Shown here one piece after another: positions 19,601 to 31,879 of a stretch of DNA of 64,000 nt. Made by a program: the position numbers and the translations under genes. Each line of letters begins with the position of its first letter. Within the stretch, counting starts at the first letter, position 1. The notes under the pieces were generated by a model, which worked only from the letters and a program-made list of their open reading frames with translations, did not search any database and had not been told where the DNA came from. Source of the DNA: Marchantia polymorpha subsp. ruderalis (Eukaryota > Streptophyta > Marchantiopsida > Marchantiales > Marchantiaceae); assembly GCA_037833965.1 (NCBI GenBank), contig AP031356.1, positions 4,858,501-4,922,500 of the forward strand. The letters are read 5' to 3'.

Positions 19601-22600
19601 TCGCGTGACGTTTTCCTTCGATCCAATTAATGCAGTATATATTTATCCACTCTTTACCCATTTTTTGTGCATGCAGATAATAATTGAGATATATTGATGG
19701 ATAAGTTTGATTTACTTAATGTCATACATGTTATACGACCGATTGCTAACATCTATTTCCTCTACTGCACTCTCACAAATCAGGTTGTAAAAGTTCTATA
19801 AAACTTTCATTACGAGCACTTTTATAGAAACTAGCATTTCTGTCCACATGTGGGATAAGCATGTAACTTGTTCTGTGTAGTTCATGTATCTAGATGTATC
19901 CTAATTGCATTAAAGGACTTAGAAAAATCTGATAAATATTAAAATTTCTAACTATAAGATATATTTACATTCACATCATGAAACTTACTGTTGAAGACAT
20001 TAATAAGATAAAAATTAATAAGAAAAATATATGAAGAAAATATCCAAATTAATACAAAACCTCATTGATCAACTTAATCAATTTAGAATACTGAATCTAG
20101 AAATTTATAAGAGTTTTATAATAATCTTTTTTCATAAGAGTTAAGAAGATATCAGTAACTGAAAACCTATAATTCTTCTTATTCTTAAGGATTCACATAT
20201 AAATATTGCTTGATATATTTTTGATAGAATCATTAAGAATATCAAATGCTATATGATGTTTCATCTTTGGGGTCAACTTTGTATATATCTAATTTTAAAA
20301 TATATTTTGTATATTTAGTTCAAGCTGAAAGTCTTCATTTGATGAGGACAAGTAACATCCAAATCGAATGTCTTTTCCGTCAATATATCAACAAAGAGTG
20401 CATCATTGCAACGTAGTTGTATCAGAAAAAGAATTGTCTCGGTAGGTTTGAGGAAAGATACATTTCTACATTATTACCAACTCTGTAAAAATGCATATTC
20501 AATGTCACATCTTTGCTACATCTTGTCAAGAAAACCACTAAACACATGTCGGATGTCATTTCCACATTTTTTTTTAAATATTTCTTTGTGTGAATCTTTG
20601 AAAACTTTGTAATAATCACTTGACAAGTTCTCAATTGTCACTAACTGAAAATCACAATTCAGAAAAAGTTATTTTATCTGTAAAATTCATTTCATGATGA
20701 ATGATCTATAATAAGATTGTAAATCACCAATCAATATTTAACCTTGAAAAATCTAATTATTAAATAAACATGTAGATTTATGTCAATAAAAATTGGTAAT
20801 TTCATCTACTGCATTGACATTGGATCAGATTTTGATGTAGTTTTCTTCATACAGAAATAGAAAATGGAGTAATAGTTACTTCAAATATCATAACTTCTGA
20901 TTTCAAATAAAAAACATCAACTTTTTATAATCGAGAGAAGAACGCATCAGCTCAATTGAGATCTATGATTTTTTAGACCAATAATAATCGAATATAAATA
21001 ATATAAAATTGCAGCAATTTTTAAAAGATAAGAATAATAATAACTAAATTGAATTTTTTTGAAGATTCATCTTTCAATTGAATTTTTTACAAAATTCTAA
21101 GTTATTAAAAGATTTTGGAAACAAATCTGTTTAAGTTTATTCTTCATACTCTCTAGAATTTTTTGAATTGCGATAGATTCAAACACGATTTTTTCTGTTT
21201 TGCATAATATTTAAATACATATTTTTTAGATTTTTTAAAACTGATGAGTATATATTGAAATTGTATATTCGCAGGAATAGGAAATCTATACTTGCAACGT
21301 AAGCAAGTATCATCGATTAAAAATTTTTTAAACTTATATAATATAAAGTTGATCATGAAAATTTTGAAAATTTTCAAAAATTTTCTGATTTTTTAAAAAT
21401 AAGTATATGTATAGAAAATTTATGAAAATATACCAAATCAAAGAAATATTTAATTTTCATGAAATGAAAGTAACATAGAAAAAATAAATTTCAGATATTA
21501 TTTTTTAGTGAAACTACTTACTTAGTTTTTAAAATTTACTTTATTGAACTTTATTCAACTGGAGTATTTATGACATAATGCAAGCCTTGGTTAAGAATAA
21601 CAGAATCAACTAAAATTTATTCATGAGACAAATTGACTACAAACAAAACATTGCAAATAATATTCTATCATATCTTACTTAAGTTTATAACATACTTTTA
21701 TCATCCAAGTTTAAATCTTAAACTAATTTTTTTTTTACTAGACAGAGATCTTTCATTTCAAATTTTAAAATAAAATTTATTTTATCAACATCAGAATTTA
21801 TCCTTAAAGCATGCAATTTAATTTTTCAAACAAAGTAATAATAGATCATCAAAACTAAAATATTTATTCATGATTTATCAAGTATAAAAAAAATTAATTT
21901 GATAAAATCTATGAATTTGTCGGGCCCGTGTAGCTCGGCAAATTATTAATTCTTCATAATATTTATTCAATGCATATATTTAAAAACATAGTGAATAATC
22001 TACAATATATTACAACATGTAAATTATTCACTATTTTTTTAATATATGTAATAAATGTTTCATTGATATCAATTCTACCAATTTATCATAAAAAATATTT
22101 AAAATTTTTTTTTATCTGAAATAATATTAAAAAAGACTATAACTTCACTTAAGACAAATAAAGTTAGAGATGTTTACCAAATTTTTTATATGTTTATTTA
22201 TTCAAAAGATAACACAGACCTCGATTGAATCTAATTAGTGAAAATATAATGTATCACACTAATTAGCTTGCATTTGATAAAAAAAATGGCCAAATATTTT
22301 TTTAATACAAAAATTAAAACATTAAAAAAAAATTAACGTTTCAATGGACCTAGTATTCAAACAATGAACCACATAATATTGATGTCATCTAATTTTTTGT
22401 GTATACTCATCAGAATTGATGTTAAAATGTATTGAGTTTTGCTAGTGACAATTGCAACTGCTAGCAGCAAAAAATGATAAATAATAAAAAGCTACATACA
22501 TAATTTCAAAGTGATGATATCATATTGGAGTGACATATAACAATGATAGACTACACTCAAAAACCATAGCACAAAGTACAGCAATGATGGCAAACAAAAC

Positions 22601-23634
22601 TCAACCAAGACGGCTAGCAAGGAACACATTATGACTGCAAAAGCAAAAATGCATATCCATTGAGTTGTATTATATTTGACCTTAAACTATCTAGAGTACG
22701 GGTGGCTAAAAATGAAAGTTTTGGAATTTAGTTTTTTTTTCTCTTCTAAGATGATGTGACAAGGTTTGCAATGACTTTTGTTGCAATATCAAAATTCCAA
22801 AAAAGAGATAACGCTTTGTACATGTCAATAACTCTAATTTAAGCAAGCCCTAGATTACTTGCATTTGAAATATTGCATGCATATAGAAAGCTGCATATGC
22901 CAAGCTCGTATATCAACAACTTAAGACCAAACCATTGCTTGGATGTCAATTGCATTGTATAATCATCTTATTGTATATTAGTTTTCTTTTCCAAATTTGA
23001 AACGGTGAGAAATAGCTCAATTGCATTGCCTTGCTTGCTTGCCATCTATTGCATTGAAACTGTTATATTATCCAGATTTTTTGAAAGTGTTATCATCCAG
23101 TAGTATTTTTATAAATTTATCTTATATTCTTGAATTTTATCATGCAAAGCTTGCAATTTTCAAAAGCTTATTTGACTGATCCAATTAGAATTTCAAATGA
23201 AATTGCATATTTTTATGATGATACCTACAATAAATATTTCAAAATTTCAAAATTCCAATTTTTTCACAATATCTTTTTGAATGTGTCACATGATCATATA
23301 TAATTGATACGGATCAAATTCATCAAAACTGTTTAATAAGCACTTCAATCATGTCTAAAATATAATATTAATTTGATAAATTTTGATATAACAAAAGCCA
23401 TAGATATTATAAGAAATTCATTAGAGTCAATGTGATATTTCATTATTATTATTAAAATAATTTTTGGACTAAAATTCAAAATTTTTTATCTTTTTTCTAA
23501 AAAAAATATTATAAGCCATGTAATGAAAAAATTTAAATTTTCATAATCCTCAAAAACATTCAGCTACATTTGCTTCAGTTTGAATTTCAACATTCAATTT
23601 TAGATTTTTATTATATAATAGATTTTTGCCCGTA

Positions 23635-23655
23635 GGGGGGGGGGAGGGGGGGTGG
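23635..23655 (+). repeat. Poly-G tract in an AT-rich block, followed by a small hairpin
   Basis: The tract reads G10-A-G7-T-G2 and is at once followed by CAGAAAAC GGCA GTTTTCTG, an 8-bp perfect stem. The tract is the only extended G-run in several kilobases of AT-rich DNA. Confidence 0.85.
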
Positions 23656-23939
23656 CAGAAAACGGCAGTTTTCTGGCACAAACGCTTAATAACGCAATAC
23701 GCTATCTTAAACTTTGCAAATAGCTTGGATATTCAAGTAATACATATTTTATCACAGTTTGCAAAAATCTCTTCTGATGAAATTGCTAAAACTCCACAAA
23801 ATTTTAAACGTTTCACCACAATTATTCATCTGACCTTTACATCAATGAAAATGAAGAGTGTGCACTTTGAACACTAATAAATTACAAATTTATTCTAACT
23901 TTGATTTGAAATATTATTCATAAACCAAATTAAAATATG

Positions 23940-24113
23940 GAGGGGCTAGTTATCCCTTAGCCTACTGAACAAACCTCTGTGATTGGTCAGAGTTATATCT
24001 ATATTTACTAGAGCTCCGTGATATAGTCTTTGCGGGCATAGAGAAGTATTGCACAGTAGCATAGGGTGAGCTATAATTAGCCTAAACTAAGGTGTTACTA
24101 GTTGCTCCCGTAA
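23940..24113. mobile_element. Possible small inverted-repeat (MITE-like) element
   Basis: A block of about 170 bp with higher GC than its surroundings starts GGGGCTAGTTATCCCTTAG and ends with the imperfect reverse complement CTAAGGTGTTACTAGTTGCTCCC. TAAAAT occurs beside both ends and might be a target duplication. No coding capacity. The termini pair only with gaps, so this is tentative. Confidence 0.3.
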
Positions 24114-24983
24114 AATTTTCAAATAAATGTTTTGAAAAACATCAATTGAAATTAATAATTTATAAAAATAACTATTTTAAACTAATCAAGTTACTTTCTA
24201 AAATCAAATTAGTGATTTTTTCCTTTGAATTAATTCTCATTGCATAATCATACTTATATAAGTTAATTTAGTATATATATAATGATAAATCTGGATCTAA
24301 CTCTTACAAAATTCAACAATTAATAAATTCAAATTTATATCATCAAATTTAAAATACTACATATATATCAAGTCGTAAACTACATTGTAGTGCAAAAAGA
24401 ACAAAATAATGAGGTTTGAAAAGGTTATTATGAACCAATTTTTTATTTTTTTTAAATGATATGATTCAAATCTAAAAATGATCAAATAGACTCATTAAAT
24501 TTTGATCAAAATAAAAGTAGCATCTATAAAGTTTCACGTCATCTTTTATATATATTATCATGTCATTTTTACTTTGAAAATATAACATTCTAGCTCTGAA
24601 GGGTGTAACATATTTCATCTTGATTAAACCTTCATGAAATTTTTGTTATCAAACATATTTTTTCGCAATTTTATAAAAAATGTAACTCTAATTATTTCTT
24701 TCAACTAATTTGAGGGTGACATAATATAGTAAATTAATGCAACTATTGCATGTATATGGATTTATGCAGTAAGAATATATCATAATAATAGAAAAAATTA
24801 CTGTATATTTTAATCTTTAAGGTATAATTTTGATGAATATTATCTATCTTGATAAAAGCTCACATTATATTATATCGATTTCTTATTTAGAATTTTCAAT
24901 TTTTGCTCACTCATCTGTTGAGAAATGAATTTGTTCAATTTTATAATGTGAAATCTAGTATTTTCTTTCATAGATATATAAAA

Positions 24984-25273
24984 TTTTAGTCCAAGACACA
25001 CAAAATAGCCACAACTAGTCAACAGTCTTTTAGATAGTAAAACCAAGATGGCAAACACTAGAAGTCACCATATAACGTGGTACATTCAAGTGAATTGCTG
25101 CGTCCATGGCCGAAACACACAAGATAGTTATTGATAAATTACAAAAGTTCACCTTACATTCTGAAGTCAATAGGGTTAATGTTAAGTAACCCTAGATCTG
25201 GCGAGCTCGCAACACTTCCTAGTTAAATATAGCTAAAACTGAGATTACTCCTTAACATGGATTTAACTCAACA
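24984..25273 (-). repeat. 3' LTR of the gag-only copia element
   Basis: Starts TGTTGAG (minus strand, at 25273) and ends GGACTAAAA. It shares blocks with the 5' LTR, such as GACAC-CAAAATAG near the end and TAGGGTTAA.GTTAA in the middle. The two LTRs are clearly diverged, so the insertion is old. Confidence 0.65.
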
Positions 25274-25274
25274 A

Positions 25275-25284
25275 TCTTCCCCTT
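25275..25284 (-). other. Polypurine tract of the gag-only copia element
   Basis: Minus-strand AAGGGGAAGA followed by T and the LTR start TGTTGAG. This is the usual plant copia layout of a purine run abutting the 3' LTR. Confidence 0.65.
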
Positions 25285-25799
25285 GACTCATGTTAAGGTG
25301 ACATTAACATGATTATTCCGTGGAAAGTTTTACAAAAAAACCTTAACACAAGACTTCTTTTGTCAACAAGAGTTAACTAGATTCAAGCTGTAGCCATAAC
25401 ATGAGTGGGTGTTAATATAAAAAGATATCATAATGTACTACATAAAGGAAACAATAACCTCCGTAATCTATATAATTACTACGCACAAAATTCTAGAAAG
25501 AAATCTAAAATAAGATAACTCTTTATACCAATTGTTAGTGGAGAATAAAACTAAGAGAATCATAGGTTGAAGTAAATATATAAAGAAGTAACTAATAGAC
25601 TATGCTAGAATACTTTACTTGTGCTTCCCATGCACAACATGCATAGTAGCACAGTGTCACTTAAAACTCTCCAAAGTGCTTCATTTTCTTATCCATAACC
25701 TAGTTCAAAACCAAATACAACATTCTAGCTATCATAGTTCGTTGTCTAGTAGATCATCCTCCTCAGAATCCTAGTAATCTACAATATTTGCCACTGGAG

Positions 25800-27110
25800 A
25801 GGAAATTGCATCTTTGACATTCACATGACATGCTCTCTTGATGTGGCTAGTCTTGTCACATCCCTAATAAGTCGCCGTCTTCCTTTAAGAAAATTTACCC
25901 CTAGATTGAATTCTCATCCTCTCAAAATACATACTCTTAGATCTAAATGTCGTTCACTTGGAAACAACATTCAGTCAATCATTGGCACCACTTGAACATG
26001 ACCGAACTCAACTCACAACCAGTGCCGTTTGGAAAGTGAACAAGATGATGACATCATCTCCTGTTTCACCTCATCTACAAAGAGACCACTTACGACCTCG
26101 TTGTAAGTGATGCTGTTCATATTAAGGTGGAGGAGGATCTTCGATAATATTTGATATGAAGATGTTAACGAGATGAGAAGATGTAAGGCCTTTTTTGCGT
26201 CAAAATGCTTCTTTTCCATCCTTCAAAGATATATCATCAAAGGCGTGAATGTGATCTTGGATCCTAGTTCTTCTTGGATCCTAGTTCCTAGACTTCATGT
26301 GAATCCTATGCTTGTTTATTGTGAGCAAGGATACTTACTTGCAGAGATATCTACTTCTTTACGTCATATTATTGCTAGACATAGAACAGGATCTCATAGT
26401 CTTGGGATTAAAGAAGGGCGTTGGTTGAACATTGATAGGAGTGAACGTATTTGTAAGCTATGTGATGGAAGAAAAGTTGAGGATGAAGAGCATGTATTTC
26501 TTACTTGTACTATGTATGTAGAAATTAGAGTGGCTCATAAAGTTGTTGTTGAGAATTTTTATTCTTTGCTTCAGCTTGAACCTTATGATTTAGGTTGTTA
26601 CATTAGGGATGTTATTAGTTACCGTTCTAGTGCTTTGGACACTAGCTAGGGGGTTCTTTTGGTTCTCTCCTTGTTTGGAGTTGGTTCTTTGTATTGTGTT
26701 ATTTAGCCTTTTGACCCTTTGGGTCCCACGGGCTTGATCTATTTACCATTTACCATTTACCATTTATTTCAGGTCTCATCATAAGCTTTAGCAATTTCAC
26801 GTACGTATAGAGCACGTTTGACAATTTATTTTGATGAAATCGTCGCCGAAGATCATCAAACAATTCAGTCAACTCAACATACTTCTCAACTTGCTTGATA
26901 ACCAAAGTATTTAGGGTCCCCACCATCATGTACACAATTTGTTCTTGTGAACCCTCCATTTGATGTCATTGATGTGAACAAACGATCCCTCAACAACATA
27001 ACGAGGCCCATGGACTTTATATTCCCTTTTACCTGCTATTTCTATAGCAAGTCATCATTTCGACCATTGAATGGTTCGGTGTTATAGCATGATCCTCCAA
27101 CATATCTCGA
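25800..27110 (-). pseudogene. Copia gag (UBN2-type) with degenerate CCHC knuckle, interrupted by a LINE
   Basis: Read on the minus strand. The N-terminal part at about 27100-26950 gives EPFNGRNDDLL, like the copia gag start (..F.G.NF..W). 26959-26775 gives LTELFDDLRRRFHQNKLSNV and LKLMMRPE, like the W..L...F...L..L...M.pE block. After the LINE insertion the sequence resumes with DHIHAFDDI (about 26254-26228) and KALHLLISLTSSY...ITYNEVV at 26190-26060, the usual LLLSLP.SY...T...V block. At 25825-25866 the knuckle reads C-DKTS-H-IKRA-C with the first Cys changed to Tyr beside a stop. Stops and frameshifts are frequent. Confidence 0.65.
26274..26766 (+). mobile_element. 3' fragment of a LINE (non-LTR retrotransposon) inserted in the gag region
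   Basis: The plus-strand frame ending at 26649 contains RHRTGSHSLGIKEGRW then ICKLCDGRKVEDEEHVFLTC. This is the zf-RVT-like C-terminal segment of plant LINE ORF2 proteins (CxxC...H....C). The fragment ends in a non-coding tail with the 7-bp unit TTACCAT repeated three times (26742-26764), a typical LINE 3' end. It is severely 5' truncated; a direct repeat TTGGATCCTAGTTC (26257-26270 and 26274-26287) marks the 5' junction. The surrounding gag reading resumes on both sides, showing insertion. No clear target duplication was found. Confidence 0.7.
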
Positions 27111-27119
27111 GGTCATCTT

Positions 27120-28656
27120 TGTACTACAAAAGTTATAGAATATGGCAGTTTCTGCGTTGATTTTCTCCTTCTCCGTCATTTTAAGCTCTCCAAAAATACT
27201 CAAGTGCATTAGTCATGCGATACCCAATCTGACTATATTCCGGCAAAGGTTTTGTCAGATGTAATATTTCCTTGAACGTACAAAATATTTATAATGGATG
27301 GAATATTCGGATGTATATTTCCAATACTTGTGCAAATATTTCCAAGTTTTCTAGTCGCGAGCGTCTGGATCTATGAAAATTTTTGTCAAAATTTTGATAT
27401 TTTTCAAATATCGCAACTTCCTTGTGCTTGGCTGTATGCTTGAGCTCCCACATACCTTCTTGCCTATTCATAAATGTGTCATCAATTTTTGCTCGATCAA
27501 AGTCGCTCGCCTGTAGATTTTTTCTAAACGTCTCCCTTCCGTTTGCCTGCCTTCGTTGATTTCTTGTTTGATCGATCGATGAAGAATTTTTCGATTTTTT
27601 TTTTGGGCAAATTTCACCTGTCAGCGCTCACTTGGAGATTTGCCGTGAGCTACATATATAGGTTCTGTTAAGTTTCATTCATGCAGAATGATGCACAAAT
27701 TTTTTTCCGAAGAACACTTGTCCGAGCCTTGCAGCTGTCAATTCCGTCGACTTGTCAACTTACTCCAACACGTGGTACGAGATTGAAGCAATTCAACCTT
27801 CAAGAATATATTCGAGACGGAAGATTCATGTGCTATTGCGAACTACAGCTTAGGCGAGAAGAAGAACGGGTTCAAGTCGAGAACAGTTAGTATAAATCTG
27901 CAAAGGTTGGGACTATGGTTGCTATAGGTGGAATCTCTTCGAACACTAGTATAGAAATAACTTACTCTAGTGAGGTAGTAGACTTTGAATTCTATAACCT
28001 CGATATGATGTTGGTATCACACTTAAGTCCTGAAATGATCTTTTTCTATTCCGCTTGAGGACCCCTCTACAAGAAAGTAGTCTGGTCTCGACAGTCTACT
28101 ACATGTAGCCTACCTTCATATATAATCCACTCTATACTTTAACGATCAATCAAAAGAAAATTAATACCAAAAGCAGAGTTGGGCGGAGGCAACTAGAACT
28201 AGCGACGGAAGGCTTCCAGAAGAGAGACTTGGACATCATTGCAACACCACACTATATCAGAAGCTGGAGCCGTGACGCTTCTTGTTGTCCGACCTGCCCC
28301 TCTTGAAAGAGTTCTCTCAAGATACTCTGCTCTCACGCACACATGGATGGCTTCATATATTTCAACTCGTCGACCTCCCGTCAATCTTGCTCGTTTGCGC
28401 GTCTGATCCTCGTCGAACTAGAACTTTGACTGATACCACCGAGGAAAACTCAGCCTGTCAAATTCACAGTTTCTCCAGATATTTCCGAGTCCAAAGTTTG
28501 TAAAAAGCTCAAACCTACAAAAAATTGAACGAGAATTGTGACTAAAACCACCGAGGAAAATTCAGCCTGTTAAATTCAGTGTTCCTCCTGATTTTTCAGA
28601 GTCATAAAATTGTAAAAAACTCAAACATGAAAAAATCTGTCACCTCAAACCCAACC
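27120..28656 (-). other. Internal leader of the gag-only copia element
   Basis: About 1.5 kb between the gag start and the primer-binding site. Short open frames (for example 27289-27471 minus and 27681-27890 plus) have no recognised content. A direct repeat with the core ACTCAAACCTACAAAAAATT/ACTCAAACATGAAAAAATC and repeated ACCGAGGAAAA(C/T)TCAGCCTGT blocks lies at about 28437-28640. Confidence 0.45.
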
Positions 28657-28668
28657 GCTCTAATACCA
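28657..28668 (-). other. Primer-binding site of the gag-only copia element
   Basis: Minus strand reads TGGTATTAGAGC, one base from the usual plant copia sequence TGGTATCAGAGC that pairs with the 3' end of initiator tRNA-Met. It sits 3 nt inside the 5' LTR end. Confidence 0.75.
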
Positions 28669-28671
28669 TAT

Positions 28672-28985
28672 AGTTAGTCCGAGACACTCAAAATAGACGA
28701 AGCCAGTTGACAGTCAGTCAACCAGTTGATAGTAAGTTAAGTTTTAAACCCGAGATAACAAACATGAGAAGACACGAGATAAGGTGGTTCATCCAAGCGC
28801 AGCTACGTCAACCGCTGGAACATGCTAGATAGGATATTGATATTACATTCTTAAGTCACTAGGGTTAACTACCCCCATTCTTAAGTCACTAGGGTTAACT
28901 ACCCCCAGTAATGACATCAAGAGATCTTTTCTACCTAAATATAGCTAGGATATAGATTTCTTTTTAACAGGAGTTAAATTCAACA
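28672..28985 (-). repeat. 5' LTR of the gag-only copia element, with internal 30-bp tandem duplication
   Basis: Begins TGTTGAATTTAACTCC at 28985 and ends GGACTAACT next to the primer site. A 30-bp unit starting ATTCTTAAGTCACTAGGG is perfectly duplicated at 28847-28876 and 28877-28906. The 3' LTR has only one copy, so the duplication arose after insertion or was lost from the other LTR. Confidence 0.65.
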
Positions 28986-28990
28986 TAAAA

Positions 28991-29922
28991 TAATGATATA
29001 TTTCTATATTTTTTCATTATATTTTAAAATATTTTTTCAAGTAAAGAAAATTAATCATATTCAATCAACATAATTGATTTCAGTTGAGTAGAATAAAACC
29101 AATATTTTTATTAATTAAATTATTGCATTATGTAAATTATTTACAATATTATATTTAGGAATTTTTTTTATAAAAATTAACGTTTTGTCAAATTGATCAA
29201 AATTTATTATTTAATTTTACTAATAAAATAATTTATTTTATTAAATTGATTAAAATTTTATAAATATTTTTTTGATATATATGAAATCTAATATCTGATT
29301 CTTATATTAAAAAATAAAATTATTTTTACAAAACTAGGAAAATTAAAACAACATTCTACAACTTAAATTTTTTGACTTACTGAAATTAATTTTATATATA
29401 TGCAATATTGCATTGTCAAAATGACAACTATAAAGTATACCATGGTTTAATTTATTTTTAATTCAAATAAAAAAAAGATAATTTTTTTTTCATTTTAAAA
29501 TCCAATCATGACAAAGAAGGTATCTTTAACTTCTTAATAACTCTACAGTACTTGCAATCATATAATTATGAAACTTGTGATAACTCCCAAATGTCCAAAA
29601 AATGTATTGAAAAGATGTGAAGTGAATCCAAATATATCAAATATGTAAAATTACAATATTATGTTTGATGGTTTATTGTGTATTAAAAATTTTTTCATTT
29701 TAAAATAATTTTATTTAAAAAATATTGCAATTGAAATTTAATTGCACATAAACTTATATTTAGTCAATTTGATGCTGAACATAAAGATGAAGATTAACCA
29801 TGATATATTTTGTAATTGCCATTTCAACAATGCGATCTTGCATGTATGTAAAATTGATTTGAGATTGGTTTGAAGTTTAAATTGTATAAAGTTGTTTTGA
29901 ATTTTTTGTGCAAGTTTTTTCT

Positions 29923-29958
<36 letters not shown>

Positions 29959-30690
29959 AGTTTAAAATTGTTGGGAAATTATTTTAGGTTGAAATAATAT
30001 TTTTTAATTTTTCAATATTCATATTATTGCTTCAACCATATATCTTATTTTTATTTTTATTTTCACTCTTACTTCAAATTCTTTGATCTTCACAAAATCA
30101 AATTTTATCATTTGTTTTAAAATCTAGATTCAAGAGAGAACTTATATTGTACTTTGATTAAAATACATTGCTTAAAAATCTTGTGATGTTCTTGTAATTG
30201 TCCAAATCATAAATCTAAATATACATCATAATTTAATTTTTTTATCCAAATTATAATTTTTGTAGAAATACTTTTTTTTCAAAGTCTAATCCATTTCTTT
30301 CAAATTTTAATTATTTTTTGAATCAAAAAAGATTTTTCTAAGATTTTGTGAGTCCAATATAATTTGCCAATTTTTTTTTCAATATACATTTTCATTTCAG
30401 ATTAGTATCAAATATCCAATTTTTTAAATATCAAAATCTCCTTGAAAACTTAAATAATTGAGTTCAATTTTAAATTTCACAAAAAGTGCAAGTTATAAGT
30501 TTTTTTTGGTTAAAATTATTTTTAAAGAAATTTTGTGACGTCAAATATGCCAAAATAATATTATAATATAGATTTCACTTTCAACTTTGAATCAATATTT
30601 TTCTTTGCAAACATATTATTATCATTCTATTACACATTTTTTTCTCAAACTTTTTTAACCCTTTTTTTTTAATGTCACACATGTTAGTTT
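28991..30690. other. AT-rich intergenic block
   Basis: No open frame or recognisable protein. Contains the (TA)n palindrome at 29921. It may hold the undetected 3' end of the next copia relic. Confidence 0.55.
29921..29960. repeat. (TA)n microsatellite inside a 40-bp perfect palindrome
   Basis: CTGAGATATA...TATATCTCAG: the TA run is bracketed by CTGAGA and its complement, so the whole 40 bp is self-complementary. Confidence 0.9.
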
Positions 30691-31879
30691 GATGCCCATC
30701 ACTTGATTGTAACAAATTGTAATGCACTTTAACTATCACAATATAAATTAACACTATTATATCTCAATTTCATTGTAGTGATGAAATTCTTCAATCAAAT
30801 AGCGTTTTTGCTACTTTTGCTACCGTTAGATTTGTAGATTCTGTTGTGAAATGAACTTGACAATTCTGCAAGATAATTTTCAAATCAATACATTAGCACA
30901 TCAATATATCTTGTACATTTTTCTCCTGTTAAGTTTTTATCCATAATCAACACCAACGTAGTATACCGAGAATTTTACGTTGTCTAATAAACTATGAAAC
31001 AAAATATCATAATAGCTTAGTACTCTTCAATTACATAAGAAGTCATTTCAATGCTTGACAATACACATAGCTAGAACAACCTTAGGTCTTGTGCATATCA
31101 TCATATACATGAATTTTTCTATAGCTTTGTCATAAAAATATGATGACTTTTTTTTTATCTCAATAACATCGATTAGATTCTATCGAATAAAACGTTTGAA
31201 ATGGGTTGATAAAGTTTTAAATCTGTTGTGTCATATTTTTTAAACACACGTTGAATGTACCTGCATTGATTCAAAGATAACATTTTTTTTCTCCAATTCT
31301 TTATCAATTAATATTCATACTCAATATCCTCTTGAACTTGTCCAAATTCTTCATCTAAAGTGTAAGCTTATGTTATTTTTTGCATCTATGAAAGTTGTAT
31401 TGATTCATAGCCAATTTATTGTGTCATGTAAAAGTTGTTGCTTTAAAATTTCAAAACAAACCACAATTACAAATATCAGATACATAATTAGATTAAATTT
31501 TATAGCAAATGTATATAAGAGTCAAATTAGAGCATACTTTGCTACAAGTGAAAATATTTCATTGAAGTTAATACTTTTTTTATGTAAAAACTTTAGTCAT
31601 CAACATTCTCCTCTTGTTATTTACCAAATTATCTTTTAGCTTGTACACTCACTCACAATTAGTCAAAGCTTGATTCTTTGGAAGCTTCACAAGCTTCTAG
31701 ATCTTGCGATTCATTAATGATTGCATCTCACGCTCCATAGCAACATTTCACTCAAGCTTATTTATAGGAGTTTGAACTTCTTTGTACAAAATATTTGTTC
31801 TTCCATGATGAATGCAATGATATAACCATCCTAACTAATAATATCACAATCTTCAAAAATGGATAAATCATTTTATAAA

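Larger units (their letters stand above)
19600..24978. other. AT-rich intergenic block, probably decayed transposon DNA
   Basis: Long A/T homopolymer-rich sequence with no open frame above 85 codons. On the minus strand around 20340-20640 a broken translation has some protein-like character (for example CDIEYAFLQSW), but I cannot assign it. A G-run (23635) and a possible small inverted-repeat element (23940) are listed separately. Confidence 0.6.
24979..28990 (-). mobile_element. Gag-only (non-autonomous) Ty1/copia element with both LTRs and 5-bp TSD
   Basis: Both ends carry related LTRs: 3' LTR at 24984-25273 and 5' LTR at 28672-28985 in minus-strand orientation. The element is flanked by TAAAA at 24979-24983 and again at 28986-28990. 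A tRNA-Met-type primer site (28657-28668) and a polypurine tract (25275-25284) are in the correct places. The interior is only about 3.4 kb including an inserted LINE fragment of about 0.5 kb. It encodes gag and a CCHC knuckle, but no integrase, reverse transcriptase or RNase H can be seen. This layout matches the gag-only LTR elements described in plants. Confidence 0.7.

Noticed and set aside
28847..28906. CRISPR-like direct repeats
   Set aside because: Only two contiguous units without spacers, inside an LTR of a plant retroelement.
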